From NCBI GenBank assembly GCA_049517675.1, contig JBEKRV010000025.1:62001-126000 (forward strand): a stretch of 64,000 bases of DNA, read 5' to 3'. The stretch comes from Bog-756 sp049517675. Its GTDB lineage: Bacteria > Actinomycetota > Acidimicrobiia > Acidimicrobiales > RAAP-2. This document shows positions 1-9,006 of the stretch, one piece after another. Position 1 is the first letter of the stretch, and each line of letters begins with the position of its first letter. Made by a program: the position numbers and the translations under genes. The notes beneath the pieces are model-generated. The model was not told the DNA's origin. It did not search any database and saw only the letters and a list, made by a program, of their open reading frames with translations.

Positions 1-593
1 TCGCCGTCGACCAGGGTCACCACCGGCTTGATGGAGAGCAACGATCCGAGGAGGGCCCGGGCCCCGCCGATGCGGCCCCCCTTCTCCAGGTGCTCGAGGT
101 TCTCCACCACCCCGAACACGAAGGTGCGGGGGATCAGCCACGCCACCCGGGCCTCGAGCGCGTCGAGATCGGCTCCCGACGAGGCCAGTTCGGCCACGTC
201 GAGGACCATGAGGCCGAGCCCCATCGTCATCGACCGGGAGTCGAGGGCGCGCACCTCGATGGTGTCGGAGACCGCCTTGGCGGCCGCCGATGCGGCCTGG
301 AACGTCGCGGAGACCCCACCGGAGATGCTGAGGCTCAGCACCCCGTCGTAGCCGTCGGCGGCCGCGGCGAGGAATGCTTCCTGGAACGCTCCCGGTGACG
401 GCGCCGCCGTCTCGGGCAGCACATCGCTGGCCTTGCACCGGGCCCAGAATTCCTCGGCACCCAGATCCCGTCCGTCGACGAACTCCTCGTCGCCGAAGCG
501 GATCGTGAGGGGCACGATCGTGATGTCGTGTTCGGCGGCCATCTGTGCGGAGAGATCGCAGGCGCTGTCGGTTACCACCCGGATACGAGCCAT
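1..593 (-). CDS. DegV family fatty-acid-binding protein (3' end outside window)
   Basis: The reverse strand reads a DegV-like protein starting MARIRVVTDSACDLS from an ATG at 593 and running off the left edge after about 197 codons. The family binds a fatty acid and, in Firmicutes, feeds fatty-acid kinase; the role in Actinobacteria is less clear. The N-terminal TDSACDL motif, the ISGGVSATFQ ligand-loop region and the GRIGGARALLGSLLSIKP segment are typical. The ATG lies 4 bp after the murJ stop, so it is probably the last gene read so far of the DUF6049-murJ-degV operon. The C-terminal part cannot be judged. Confidence 0.85.
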   Translation of the reverse strand, partial: MARIRVVTDSACDLSAQMAAEHDITIVPLTIRFGDEEFVDGRDLGAEEFWARCKASDVLPETAAPSPGAFQEAFLAAAADGYDGVLSLSISGGVSATFQAASAAAKAVSDTIEVRALDSRSMTMGLGLMVLDVAELASSGADLDALEARVAWLIPRTFVFGVVENLEHLEKGGRIGGARALLGSLLSIKPVVTLVDG

Positions 594-597
594 GGGG

Positions 598-2607
598 CTA
601 CTCCTCGTCTTCGGGGGGCGGCGTGGCCCCCGGCTCCACCACCGAATGTCCGCCGGTGGCCTGGGTTCCTCCCGTGCCCCCGCGGGAAGTGTCCTGTCGC
701 CCGCCTTGCACCGGACGTAGATGTCGCACGGGGGCGCTGTCGGGCTGTCCGCCGAGTCTGCCACGGAACGGGTCGGTCGAGTTCCCCGCCTCGGGATCCC
801 CGCGGTCGTCGACGGAGCCGTGCTCGCCCGTCCCGGCGGTCGCCGGGGCGATGAGCCGGATGGAGGGGCGGCCCGCCCGACCCCGGGGGTCGTCGGTGTC
901 CGGGTCGGGCGGAACCGGGGGAGCGACCGTCCGGGTCCGGTCGTCCGGAGGTCGTGGCCGCCTACCGGCGGCCCTCTTCGCCTCACGGGCGCCGAGCACG
1001 GCGGTGGCGCCCACGAACGCGACCGCACCCACCACCACCGCGAACACCACCCGGCCGAGGAGGGCCAACCCCGAGGTCGCCCCCGACACGTTCACGGCGA
1101 GCACGGTGGCCACCGCCATGACCGCGGTGGACCCCAGCACCCGGGTCACCGGAACGACCAGATCCTGACCACCGAGGCCGTCGTCCTTCCTGGCGACCAC
1201 CCCCAGGGAGATGAGGGCGGCCGCGGTGTAGGCGACGGACACCGAGAGTGCCAGCCCACGGACCCCGAGGGGCCCGACGAGGGCCACGCCGAGCACGATG
1301 TTGATGGCGTTCTCGACCAGGTAGATCCGGAACGCGGTGCGGGTGTCCTGCATGGACTGGAGCACGCGGACCATGTAGAGGAAGGTGCAGAACCCGGGGA
1401 GACCGAGGGAGAACATGGCCAGTGTGGCCGCGGTGGTGGACGCCTGGGCCGACGTCTCGGCGCCGTGGTCCAGGACGAGGTCGATCAGCGGGTGGGCGAG
1501 GATGATCATGCCCACGGCCGACGGGATGACGATGGCCAGGATGCTGCGCAGCCCGAATGCCATCCGATGGCGGAAGGCGACGATGTTCCCCTGGGCCCAA
1601 CGGGCCGACAGTGAGGGCGTCACCGCGCTCATCACCGACACGGCGACCACACCGTAGGGGAGCTGGAAGAACGTGTAGGCGTAGGTGTACGCCGACACCG
1701 CCCCCGCGACACGGGCTCCGTCGGCGAGGGCGAGGACCACCACCAGTGCCACCTGGTTGGACAGGACGATCCCGAACGTCCACCCGGCCAGGCGGGTGAT
1801 CCGCCGCATGGCCTCGTGGCCCGGCTGCCACCGGAACCGGATCCGCAGATCCGACCGGAGGAGCGACGGGACGAGGAGCGCGGCCTGGACCACCACCCCG
1901 AGGGTGGTCCCGATGCCGAGCAGGACGAGCGCCGTGTGGTGGGCATGGATGTTCGCCAGGGTGGGGCTGGGTACCAGGGCGTGGAACCACACCAGCATGC
2001 CGATGACCACCAGGTTGTTGGCGATCGGGACGAACATCGGGGCGGCGAACTTCCCCTGGGTGTTCAACAGTGCCGAGAACAGCGCGATCAACCCGTAGCA
2101 GGCGAGCTGGGGCACGAACCACCGGAGGAGGAAGGTGGCCACGATCCGTTGCTGGTGCACGTCGGCGTGGTGGTTGGTGATCGTGTAGAGGTCGATGATC
2201 GAGGGCGTGAGCACGAAGAAGGCGACCGTGGCCACGATCAGCACGGCCACGGTCACGGTCACCACCGAGGAGACGGCCTCCCACGCCTCCTTGGCCGGCT
2301 TGGTGGTCAGCTCGGAGACGAAGACGGGGACGAAGGTGGCGGCGAGGACGCCGCCGATGACGATGTCGGTGATGATGTTGGGCGTGGTGTTCGCCAGGTT
2401 GTAAGCGTCGGCGAAGCCGCCACCGCTGAGCGCGGCGGTGAGCGCGACCACCCGTCCGACCCCGGTGAGCCGGGACAGGGTGGTTCCCACGGCCATCCCC
2501 GCGGTGGCCCCGGCCAGCCGACGGCGTGCGCCCAGGGGAGGTGTCGGGGTGCGGGCCCCATGGGTGACGGCGGTCCCCTGCTCGACGGCGGTGTCCTCGT
2601 CGGTCAC
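598..2607 (-). CDS. murJ: MurJ/MviN lipid II flippase
   Basis: A polytopic membrane protein of the MOP superfamily (669 aa) that flips lipid II across the membrane for peptidoglycan synthesis. The core of roughly 520 residues has many hydrophobic helices and MurJ-like segments such as LSRLTGVGRVVALTAALS near the N-terminus and ADAYNLANTTPN. I chose the GTG at 2607 because it overlaps the upstream stop by 4 bp (GTGA); the frame stays open further upstream, but only inside the neighbour. The last ~125 residues are hydrophilic, rich in Pro, Gly, Arg and Asp and look disordered. In mycobacteria the C-terminus instead carries a pseudokinase domain. Confidence 0.93.
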   Translation of the reverse strand: MTDEDTAVEQGTAVTHGARTPTPPLGARRRLAGATAGMAVGTTLSRLTGVGRVVALTAALSGGGFADAYNLANTTPNIITDIVIGGVLAATFVPVFVSELTTKPAKEAWEAVSSVVTVTVAVLIVATVAFFVLTPSIIDLYTITNHHADVHQQRIVATFLLRWFVPQLACYGLIALFSALLNTQGKFAAPMFVPIANNLVVIGMLVWFHALVPSPTLANIHAHHTALVLLGIGTTLGVVVQAALLVPSLLRSDLRIRFRWQPGHEAMRRITRLAGWTFGIVLSNQVALVVVLALADGARVAGAVSAYTYAYTFFQLPYGVVAVSVMSAVTPSLSARWAQGNIVAFRHRMAFGLRSILAIVIPSAVGMIILAHPLIDLVLDHGAETSAQASTTAATLAMFSLGLPGFCTFLYMVRVLQSMQDTRTAFRIYLVENAINIVLGVALVGPLGVRGLALSVSVAYTAAALISLGVVARKDDGLGGQDLVVPVTRVLGSTAVMAVATVLAVNVSGATSGLALLGRVVFAVVVGAVAFVGATAVLGAREAKRAAGRRPRPPDDRTRTVAPPVPPDPDTDDPRGRAGRPSIRLIAPATAGTGEHGSVDDRGDPEAGNSTDPFRGRLGGQPDSAPVRHLRPVQGGRQDTSRGGTGGTQATGGHSVVEPGATPPPEDEE

Positions 2608-4934
2608 GGCGCCGGACCGGTCCCTCCGGACGGTGCCGGTGCCGCCGTGGCGACCTCGACCGGCTCGTCGCCGGTGTCGTCCTCCGCCTCGTCCGCGTCC
2701 CGAATCGACCGGCGCTTGCGCGACGTCCGGAACCACCAGACGGCCAGGACGACGACGGCGCCGATGGTGAGCACGACGCCCACCACCGAAGACGACGTCG
2801 ACCGGATCGAGAGCTCGCCGGCGGCCAGGCGCAGCGATCCGTCGGGCGAGCTCAGGACGACATCGAGACGGGACACCCCCGAGGTCCGGCTGCGCACCTG
2901 CACGTATTTGACGTTGGAATGCCGTGGCAGCAGGGTGAACCCCGTGGACCACTCGGTCTCGCCGTTGGGGAACAGCAATTTGTCGCTGCTGAGTTCGAGG
3001 GTGGTCGAGACCGGGTACGAGGCGGTGGAGACGATGGTCACCGGCACCAGGCCACTGCTCGCGGTCAGGGTGACGGTCTGGTTGCCCTCGACGGCGAACT
3101 GCCTGAGCTGCGCGTCGACCGCCGTACCCGCGTTGGCGACCACGGCCGACTGCTGGGTGGGGCGCAATGCCTGGGCCTCGCCGCCGAGGACGAGGTCACC
3201 GAGCTGCTGGGTGAGTGTGCGGGCCGCGGTGGCCGAGACGCCGAACCCGTCCACACGCGCCCGCTGGTCACGGATGGCACCTACCGGGAGGGACGACCCC
3301 CCGCTGCCGGCCACCAGCCGGCAATCGGGGTGGCAGGTCGCCGGCGTCGGGAAGAGTGAGAAGACCTGGGAGGTGGTCACCGCCTGCACCATCGGGTTCC
3401 CCTCGAGCGAACCGAGCAGGGCGTCGACGAAGTCGGGATCGTCGGACCACGAGTTCGGGGCGACCGCGACGACCGCGCGGGGCGTGGTGCCGTTCGGGCG
3501 CTCGTAGTAGAGCTGGGCGAGCTCGGCCACCAGTTCGTGGGCGGCCAGGACCGGGTCGCCCGGATCGGACTCGAACCGGGCACCCAGGTCGACGTTGGAC
3601 GCCACAGCCGACATCTGGGTGCCATGGGCGCCGTACAGGGTGAACGGCTCGGTCGTCGATCCGTCGGCGGGGGCGGACGTGAGATCGGTTGCCGGCAGGA
3701 CCACGTCCTGGAATCCGTTGGCGGCCAGCGCCCCCACCGTGGTGGCGTCGAGGGGGTCCCCGGTGATCCACGCCCCGAGTCCGACCGACGGGTCCGGGGC
3801 GGCCCGGCCCGTGGCTGCCGACACCACCGCGATGCCGCGGTCCACCTGGAGGGCGAGTTCGCCTCCCAGACCCGAGTCGACGAGGGAGGTGGCGTCGACC
3901 GGGGTGAACGGCGCCGCCGTCAGCTGGTGGATGTCCGGATTGGTCGCCAGCTGTGCGAGCTGGGCCAGGGTCGTCGTGTGGGCCGTGCCTGCCAGCAGCC
4001 CCAGGGTCTGCCCACTCACCTGGAGGGTGACCGGCACCGACGGGTGCTGGGTGGCGATGGCGGCGACGGTTGCGGTCAACGCCGACACGGCGGCATCGGA
4101 CGGCGTGGCCAGTGCGGCCCCGGGGCGGGCCAGGAGTTCGGCGGGCGATGGCGAACGCGCCGCCGTCTGGGTGAGCTGGATCGGGAGGACCACCGCCACC
4201 CGCAGGCGTTGGGTGTCGGCCGGGGCCTCGGTGTAGACGAGGTGGGTGATCAGCGAGCCGACCACCGCGCCGGTCGACAGGTCGACCAGTTGGATGCGGA
4301 TCGGGAACACCCCCGAGGGGAAGGATTGGCATTGCTCGTTCTCGGGCTGCAGGTCGATGGTGAAGGTGCCGGTCGGACCGGTGCCGGTCGGACCGGTGCC
4401 CTCCACCTCGACCGGCATCGGCAGGTCGAACCCGCCGCCGGGCAGGGGGGCCAGACCGCTGACGGGCAGGGCCGCCGTGGTCGAGGACTCCGGTGTCCCG
4501 GACGGGGTCGACTCGAGCGACTGGTCGAACCCCGACAGGCTGGAGAGACAGGAGTAGACGGAGACGGTGATCCCGAGGTCGGCCGTCGGCCCGGCGGTCG
4601 CCGCGGCCCGCAGGTGGAGGTCGAAGTCCTGTCCGGGCACCACCCACGGTGTCTGGGACAGGACGACGAGCGACGGGGTCGTGAAGGCGAGCGCCATGGC
4701 TCCCGGTGGGGTGCCCCCCGCCGGTGCCGCCTCCGCCCCGCCGGTCGGTCCGGCCACCGGGGCCATCGCCAGCACGATGGCCACGAGTGCACCCGACGCG
4801 GCGAGGGTCCAGATCCCCCTGCGCGCTCCTCGGCCCCGTGCGTCCCCCGAGCGGGGTGCGGACCTGCCGCTGGCCCGTCCGCTGCCCCCGGGGTCGCCGC
4901 CCCCGGGGCTGGTTCTGGCTCGTTGCCGGTCCAC
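2604..4934 (-). CDS. DUF6049-like secreted, membrane-anchored protein
   Basis: A 776-aa protein starting at GTG 4934. It has a basic N-terminus, a hydrophobic signal segment (about residues 41-70), a long Ala/Thr/Val-rich extracellular part, and one C-terminal membrane helix (VVGVVLTIGAVVVLAVWWF) followed by a basic then acidic cytoplasmic tail. Size, topology and the place directly before murJ match the actinobacterial DUF6049 family, whose function is unknown; a cell-envelope role is an inference from the neighbour. A GTGPTGT segment comes from a 15-bp tandem repeat at 4366-4400. It is the first gene of the minus-strand operon and diverges from the CCA enzyme with 41 bp between starts. Confidence 0.8.
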   Translation of the reverse strand: MDRQRARTSPGGGDPGGSGRASGRSAPRSGDARGRGARRGIWTLAASGALVAIVLAMAPVAGPTGGAEAAPAGGTPPGAMALAFTTPSLVVLSQTPWVVPGQDFDLHLRAAATAGPTADLGITVSVYSCLSSLSGFDQSLESTPSGTPESSTTAALPVSGLAPLPGGGFDLPMPVEVEGTGPTGTGPTGTFTIDLQPENEQCQSFPSGVFPIRIQLVDLSTGAVVGSLITHLVYTEAPADTQRLRVAVVLPIQLTQTAARSPSPAELLARPGAALATPSDAAVSALTATVAAIATQHPSVPVTLQVSGQTLGLLAGTAHTTTLAQLAQLATNPDIHQLTAAPFTPVDATSLVDSGLGGELALQVDRGIAVVSAATGRAAPDPSVGLGAWITGDPLDATTVGALAANGFQDVVLPATDLTSAPADGSTTEPFTLYGAHGTQMSAVASNVDLGARFESDPGDPVLAAHELVAELAQLYYERPNGTTPRAVVAVAPNSWSDDPDFVDALLGSLEGNPMVQAVTTSQVFSLFPTPATCHPDCRLVAGSGGSSLPVGAIRDQRARVDGFGVSATAARTLTQQLGDLVLGGEAQALRPTQQSAVVANAGTAVDAQLRQFAVEGNQTVTLTASSGLVPVTIVSTASYPVSTTLELSSDKLLFPNGETEWSTGFTLLPRHSNVKYVQVRSRTSGVSRLDVVLSSPDGSLRLAAGELSIRSTSSSVVGVVLTIGAVVVLAVWWFRTSRKRRSIRDADEAEDDTGDEPVEVATAAPAPSGGTGPAP

Positions 4935-4975
4935 GTCGAACCGCAGCCTATGTCAGCCGCACTACCCTCGGCTGC

Positions 4976-6373
4976 GTGTTCCCCGAGCGCCTGCGGCCAC
5001 TGGTCGACGCCACCTCCGAGCTGTCCGACCGCTTCCGGGCGGCCGGGCACACCCTGTATCTGGTGGGGGGCTCTGTCCGCGATGCGATCGTGGCCGAGGT
5101 CGGAACACCGCCGCCGGAGGTCGCCCACGATCTGGACTTCACCACCGATGCCCGCCCCGATGACATCGAGGCGGTGCTGCGCGGCTGGGCCGACGCCATC
5201 TGGACCCAGGGGAAGCGATTCGGCACCATCGCCTGCATGCGGGGCGACCAGAAGTATGAGATCACCACCCACCGCGCCGAGGCCTACCGCCCGGACTCCC
5301 GCAAGCCCGAGGTGGCGTTCGGGGACAGCATCGAGGACGACCTGTCCCGTCGGGACTTCACGGTCAACGCGATGGCCCTCCGGCTGCCCGAGCTCGAGCT
5401 CATCGACCCCTTCGGGGGCCTCGCGGACCTGGCCGAGCTCCGGTTGCGCACCCCACTCGATCCAGACGTCTCCTTCGCCGACGACCCGCTCCGGATGCTC
5501 CGGGCGGCGAGGTTCACGGCCAAGCTCGACCTCGAGCCCACCCCCGAGCTCGTCGAGGCCGTACAGGCCGGGCACGGGCGCCTCTCGATCGTCTCGGCCG
5601 AGCGGATCCGCGACGAGCTCGACAAGATCATGGTGCTGCCGGTCCCGTCCACCGCGCTCTGGTTCGTCGTCCGGACCGGACTGGCCGACGAGTTCCTGCC
5701 CGAACTACCCGGTCTGGCCCTCGAGCAGGACCCGATCCACCGGCACAAGGACGTACTGGGCCACACCCTGGCCGTGGTGGACAAGACGTCGCCGGACCGG
5801 CTGCTGCGCCTCGCCGCGCTCTTCCACGACGTCGGCAAGCCCCGGACCCGTGCCTTCGCCGACGGCGGGGTGACCTTCCACCACCACGAGGTGGTGGGTG
5901 CGCGCATGACCCGCAAGCGGATGCAGGCGCTCCGGTACCCGAACGACGAGATCGACCTGGTTGCCGAGTTGGTCAACCTCCATCTCCGGTTCCACACCTA
6001 CCGGCTGGGTTGGACCGACCGCGCCGTCCGCCGCTACGTGCGTGACGCCGGTCCGCTCCTCGATCGGCTCAACGAGCTGACCCGTTGTGACTGCACCACC
6101 CGCAACGCCGGCAAGGCGAGGGCGCTCGACCGCCGGATGGACGAGCTGCAGGCCCGCATCGAGTCGTTGCGGGAGAAGGAGGAGCTCGACGCCATCCGCC
6201 CGGACCTCGACGGGTCCCAGGTCATGGCCCACCTCGGCATCCCCCCGGGGCGGGAGGTCGGCGAGGCGCTCGCCTTTCTGCTCGACCTCCGGCTCGACGA
6301 GGGCCCCCTCGGTGAGGAGGAGGCCCTCCGCCGTCTCGACGCGTGGTGGGCCGACCGCGGCCGGCCCACCTGA
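4976..6373 (+). CDS. cca: CCA tRNA nucleotidyltransferase (PcnB/Cca type)
   Basis: A 465-aa class II nucleotidyltransferase that adds or repairs the 3' CCA of tRNAs. The N-terminal LVGGSVRDAIV followed by DLDFTTDA is the catalytic GS..D.D site. RFGT and RRDFTVNAMAL are the conserved template motifs, and LFHDVGK(P) marks the C-terminal HD domain seen in actinobacterial members. I chose GTG 4976 (MFPERLRP) because it fits the family length. The frame is open further upstream, but that region belongs to the divergent gene. The stop lies 4 bp from the convergent ino1 stop. Confidence 0.93.
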   Translation: MFPERLRPLVDATSELSDRFRAAGHTLYLVGGSVRDAIVAEVGTPPPEVAHDLDFTTDARPDDIEAVLRGWADAIWTQGKRFGTIACMRGDQKYEITTHRAEAYRPDSRKPEVAFGDSIEDDLSRRDFTVNAMALRLPELELIDPFGGLADLAELRLRTPLDPDVSFADDPLRMLRAARFTAKLDLEPTPELVEAVQAGHGRLSIVSAERIRDELDKIMVLPVPSTALWFVVRTGLADEFLPELPGLALEQDPIHRHKDVLGHTLAVVDKTSPDRLLRLAALFHDVGKPRTRAFADGGVTFHHHEVVGARMTRKRMQALRYPNDEIDLVAELVNLHLRFHTYRLGWTDRAVRRYVRDAGPLLDRLNELTRCDCTTRNAGKARALDRRMDELQARIESLREKEELDAIRPDLDGSQVMAHLGIPPGREVGEALAFLLDLRLDEGPLGEEEALRRLDAWWADRGRPT

Positions 6374-6377
6374 GGCG

Positions 6378-7475
6378 TCAGGCCTCGGGCCAGACCGGTC
6401 CCGGCTCGCCGGCCGCGAACGACTCGACCATCTGGTGGGCCACGTCGTCGTGGTACTGGACGGGGGGCGACTTCATGAAATAGGCGGACGGGCCGAGCAG
6501 CGGACCGCCGACCCCCCGGTCGAGGGCGAGCTTGGCACAGCGCACCGCGTCGATGATCACCCCGGCGGAGTTCGGGGAGTCCCACACCTCGAGCTTGAGC
6601 TCGAGGTTGAGGGGCACATCGCCGAAGTTGCGGCCCTCCATGCGGATGTACGCCCACTTGCGGTCGTGGAGCCACGGCACATGGTCCGAGGGGCCGATGT
6701 GCACGTCGTCGGCGTCCAGGTCGCCGTGCTCGATCTGGCTGGTGACGGCCTGGGTCTTGGAGACCTTCTTCGACTCGAGGCGATCGCGCTCGAGCATGTT
6801 CTTGAAGTCCATGTTGCCCCCCACGTTCAGCTGGTACGTGTGGTCGAGGGCCAGGCCGCGGTCCTCGAACAGGCGGGTCAGGATCCGGTGGACGATCGTC
6901 GAGCCGACCTGGCTCTTGATGTCGTCGCCCACGATCGGGAGGCCTGCGTCGCGGAACTTGGCGGCCCACACCGGGTCCGAGGCGATGAACACCGGAATGG
7001 CGTTGACGAACCCGACCCCGGCCTGCAGGCAGGCGTCGGCGTAGAAGCGCTGGGCCTGCTCGGAACCGACCGGCAGGTAGCTGACCATGACCTCCGCCCC
7101 GGTCTCCTTCAGTACGGCGACGACGTCGACCGGCTCGGCCGGCGACTCCTCGACCGTCTCCCGGTAGTACTTGCCGAACCCGTCGAGTGTCGGGCCCCGT
7201 TGCACGGTGACGCCCATGTCGCCGACCGAGGCGAACCGGATGGTGTTGTTCTGGCCGGCGAAGATCGCCTTACCCAGGTCGGTGCCGACCTTGGCCGCGT
7301 CGGCGTCGAACGCGGCCACGAACTCGAGGTCGCTGACGTGGTAGCCGCCGAGCACGACGTGCATCAGCCCGGGGACGGTCTCGCCGGCCTCGGTGTCGCG
7401 GTAGTACTCGACGCCCTGGATCAGCGAACTGGCACAGTTGCCCACACCGGCGATCGCTACTCGGATCTTGCTCAT
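6378..7475 (-). CDS. ino1: inositol-3-phosphate synthase
   Basis: NAD-dependent conversion of glucose-6-phosphate to inositol-3-phosphate, the first step to phosphatidylinositol and mycothiol in Actinobacteria. The 365-aa protein begins MSKIRVAIAGVGNCASSL, a Rossmann NAD site, and has NVGGNMDFKNML and GDDIKSQVGSTIVHR, both typical of the short actinobacterial Ino1. It follows the PadR gene on the same strand after 76 bp, so the two are probably co-transcribed from the PadR-type operator region. Pairing of ino1 with a PadR gene is common in Actinobacteria. Confidence 0.95.
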   Translation of the reverse strand: MSKIRVAIAGVGNCASSLIQGVEYYRDTEAGETVPGLMHVVLGGYHVSDLEFVAAFDADAAKVGTDLGKAIFAGQNNTIRFASVGDMGVTVQRGPTLDGFGKYYRETVEESPAEPVDVVAVLKETGAEVMVSYLPVGSEQAQRFYADACLQAGVGFVNAIPVFIASDPVWAAKFRDAGLPIVGDDIKSQVGSTIVHRILTRLFEDRGLALDHTYQLNVGGNMDFKNMLERDRLESKKVSKTQAVTSQIEHGDLDADDVHIGPSDHVPWLHDRKWAYIRMEGRNFGDVPLNLELKLEVWDSPNSAGVIIDAVRCAKLALDRGVGGPLLGPSAYFMKSPPVQYHDDVAHQMVESFAAGEPGPVWPEA

Positions 7476-7551
7476 GCTTCGGTTCCCTTCATGTGTGTGA
7501 GTGCGCCCCGGGGGGTCGCGTTGGTGGGTGCGCCCCGGAGGGTGCTGGCTC

Positions 7552-8250
7552 TCATGACGCCCCCGAGGGGGACGTCGAGGTCACGGCTTCCCCGGAGTGG
7601 GGATCGCCTGGTTCGGTGGAGTCGGGGGTGGTCCGGATCTCGGACCGGACCGAGGACTGCTTCTGGCGTTCGGCCTCGATGAGGCGATCGAGCCAGGCGA
7701 TGTCGTGCTCGGTGGCTTCGGTGCTGTGCTCGACGAGCGAGCGGGTGTAGATGTCGAGGCTCTCGCCCGAGGCGCGCCTCAGGTCGGTGGCCAGGCGGCG
7801 GGTGAGCTGGGCCCGGCGGCGCTCGAGGAGGGCCAGTCGGGCCGAGGGGGCGAGGTGACGGGCGAATGCGAGCCGCAGTCCGAAGCTGCGGGCGTCGTCG
7901 GCCCCGGCCGGCTCCTCGCCCTCGAGGAGCTGCTCGAACAGGACCCGTCCGGAGTCGGTGATCCGGTAGACCTTCCGCGACCGCTTGGTCCCGAGCGTGG
8001 CGCCGGCCCGGCGGGCCCGGAGTCCCGCCCGTTCGCCGCTGAGGGATCCGGTCGAGAGGATCGGCGTCGCCGACCCCCCTGACTCGGTGACGGCCACCGC
8101 TCCCGAGCGCTCCAGTCGGGACAGTGCCGGATAGAGGGATCCGAAGGAGATGTTGGCGAACAGGCCGAGTTCGTCGCGCAGACGGCGACGGATCTCATAA
8201 CCGTGCATCTCCTGTTCGAAGAGCAGCCCCAGGATGGCCAGGTCGAGCAC
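7552..8250 (-). CDS. PadR family transcriptional regulator
   Basis: A 232-aa regulator. Residues 1-60 form the PadR winged helix (LDLAILGLLFEQEMHGYEI ... GSLYPALSRLERSG). A Ser/Gly/Arg-rich insertion of about 40 residues sits in the wing region before KVYRITDSGR, and the rest is the helical dimer domain. It starts with GTG at 8250. A near-perfect palindrome at 8314-8344 lies 63 bp upstream and is the likely binding site, implying autoregulation and control of the downstream ino1. The effector is unknown. Confidence 0.9.
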   Translation of the reverse strand: MLDLAILGLLFEQEMHGYEIRRRLRDELGLFANISFGSLYPALSRLERSGAVAVTESGGSATPILSTGSLSGERAGLRARRAGATLGTKRSRKVYRITDSGRVLFEQLLEGEEPAGADDARSFGLRLAFARHLAPSARLALLERRRAQLTRRLATDLRRASGESLDIYTRSLVEHSTEATEHDIAWLDRLIEAERQKQSSVRSEIRTTPDSTEPGDPHSGEAVTSTSPSGAS

Positions 8251-8304
8251 GTCAGGCCCGGATTCCGGCCGGGAGGGGTACGTTCACCAACTGCATACCC
8301 CTGA

Positions 8305-8344
8305 CGATACATCATTTCGATGTATCGATTTGATACATCGAAAT
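8305..8344. promoter_or_regulatory. PadR-type operator (13-bp perfect inverted repeat plus extra half-site)
   Basis: ATTTCGATGTATC (8314-8326) and its exact reverse complement (8332-8344) flank a 5-bp spacer; a third half-site CGATACATC lies at 8305-8313. PadR operators of other bacteria carry ATGTAT/ATACAT half-sites of this kind. The site is in the 174-bp space between the divergent padR (start 8250) and DUF5318 (start 8425) genes and could control both. Confidence 0.8.
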
Positions 8345-8424
8345 TCTCCCCGGTCCTTCCGGGTCCGCCGGGGACCACCGGCCGAACGGTGCCCTGACGG
8401 GACCGAGGCGGTACCCTGGGCCGG

Positions 8425-8868
8425 GTGAGCTTCCGACCCGGAGCGCTCGATGGCGTACAGACATCCCCCACCGGGGGACAGGTCGACTATCTCCTCGCCC
8501 GGAATTCGATCATCCGCGAGTTCCGCAAGGGGCGCCTCTCCCGCCTCGACGTCTGCGACGCCCATCCGGAGCTGATCCGGGCCGCGTCCAACCTGGGTCG
8601 CCCGATGGGGGAACTGTGCCCGATCTGCGAGGAGTCCGACCTCGTCGACGTGACCTTCGTGTTCGGCGCGAAGCTCCCGGCCGGTGGCCGGTGCGTGGCC
8701 TCCCCTACGGAGCTCGGCCGGTACTGGCGTCGCAAGGAACCGGTCGTCTGCTACGTCATCGAGGTGTGTTGCGGGTGCCGGTGGAACCACCTGGCCCGGA
8801 TGTACCCGGCCGGGGCCGGCGTGGACGCCGTCGCTCGCAAGTCACTCCGCAAACGGACCACGAGCTGA
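8425..8868 (+). CDS. DUF5318 family protein
   Basis: A 147-aa soluble protein of unknown function, starting at GTG 8425. It resembles the actinobacterial DUF5318 family: a basic RRLSRLDVCDAHPEL-like segment (here RLSRLDVCDAHPEL), a CPIC pair, and a CCGCRWNH segment near the C-terminus. The four cysteines in two pairs suggest a zinc ribbon. It diverges from padR and shares the intergenic region that holds the PadR palindrome. No activity can be assigned from the sequence. Confidence 0.8.
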   Translation: MSFRPGALDGVQTSPTGGQVDYLLARNSIIREFRKGRLSRLDVCDAHPELIRAASNLGRPMGELCPICEESDLVDVTFVFGAKLPAGGRCVASPTELGRYWRRKEPVVCYVIEVCCGCRWNHLARMYPAGAGVDAVARKSLRKRTTS

Positions 8869-9006
8869 CGCGGGACGGACGGGCCCCCTGTCCCGGGGCC
8901 GCCCTGCGCAGTACCATGGGGGCGCAGCAACCCGTACTCCGCGGGGGACACCCCGCCGATGCCGCCGGCAGCCCGAGGGCGCTGGACGGTCGATGAGGAG
9001 GAACCC

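Noticed and set aside
7501..7545. GTGCGCCCCGG direct repeats between padR and ino1
   Set aside because: Two short GC-rich near-copies 28 bp apart in a GC-rich spacer are not distinctive enough to call a site.
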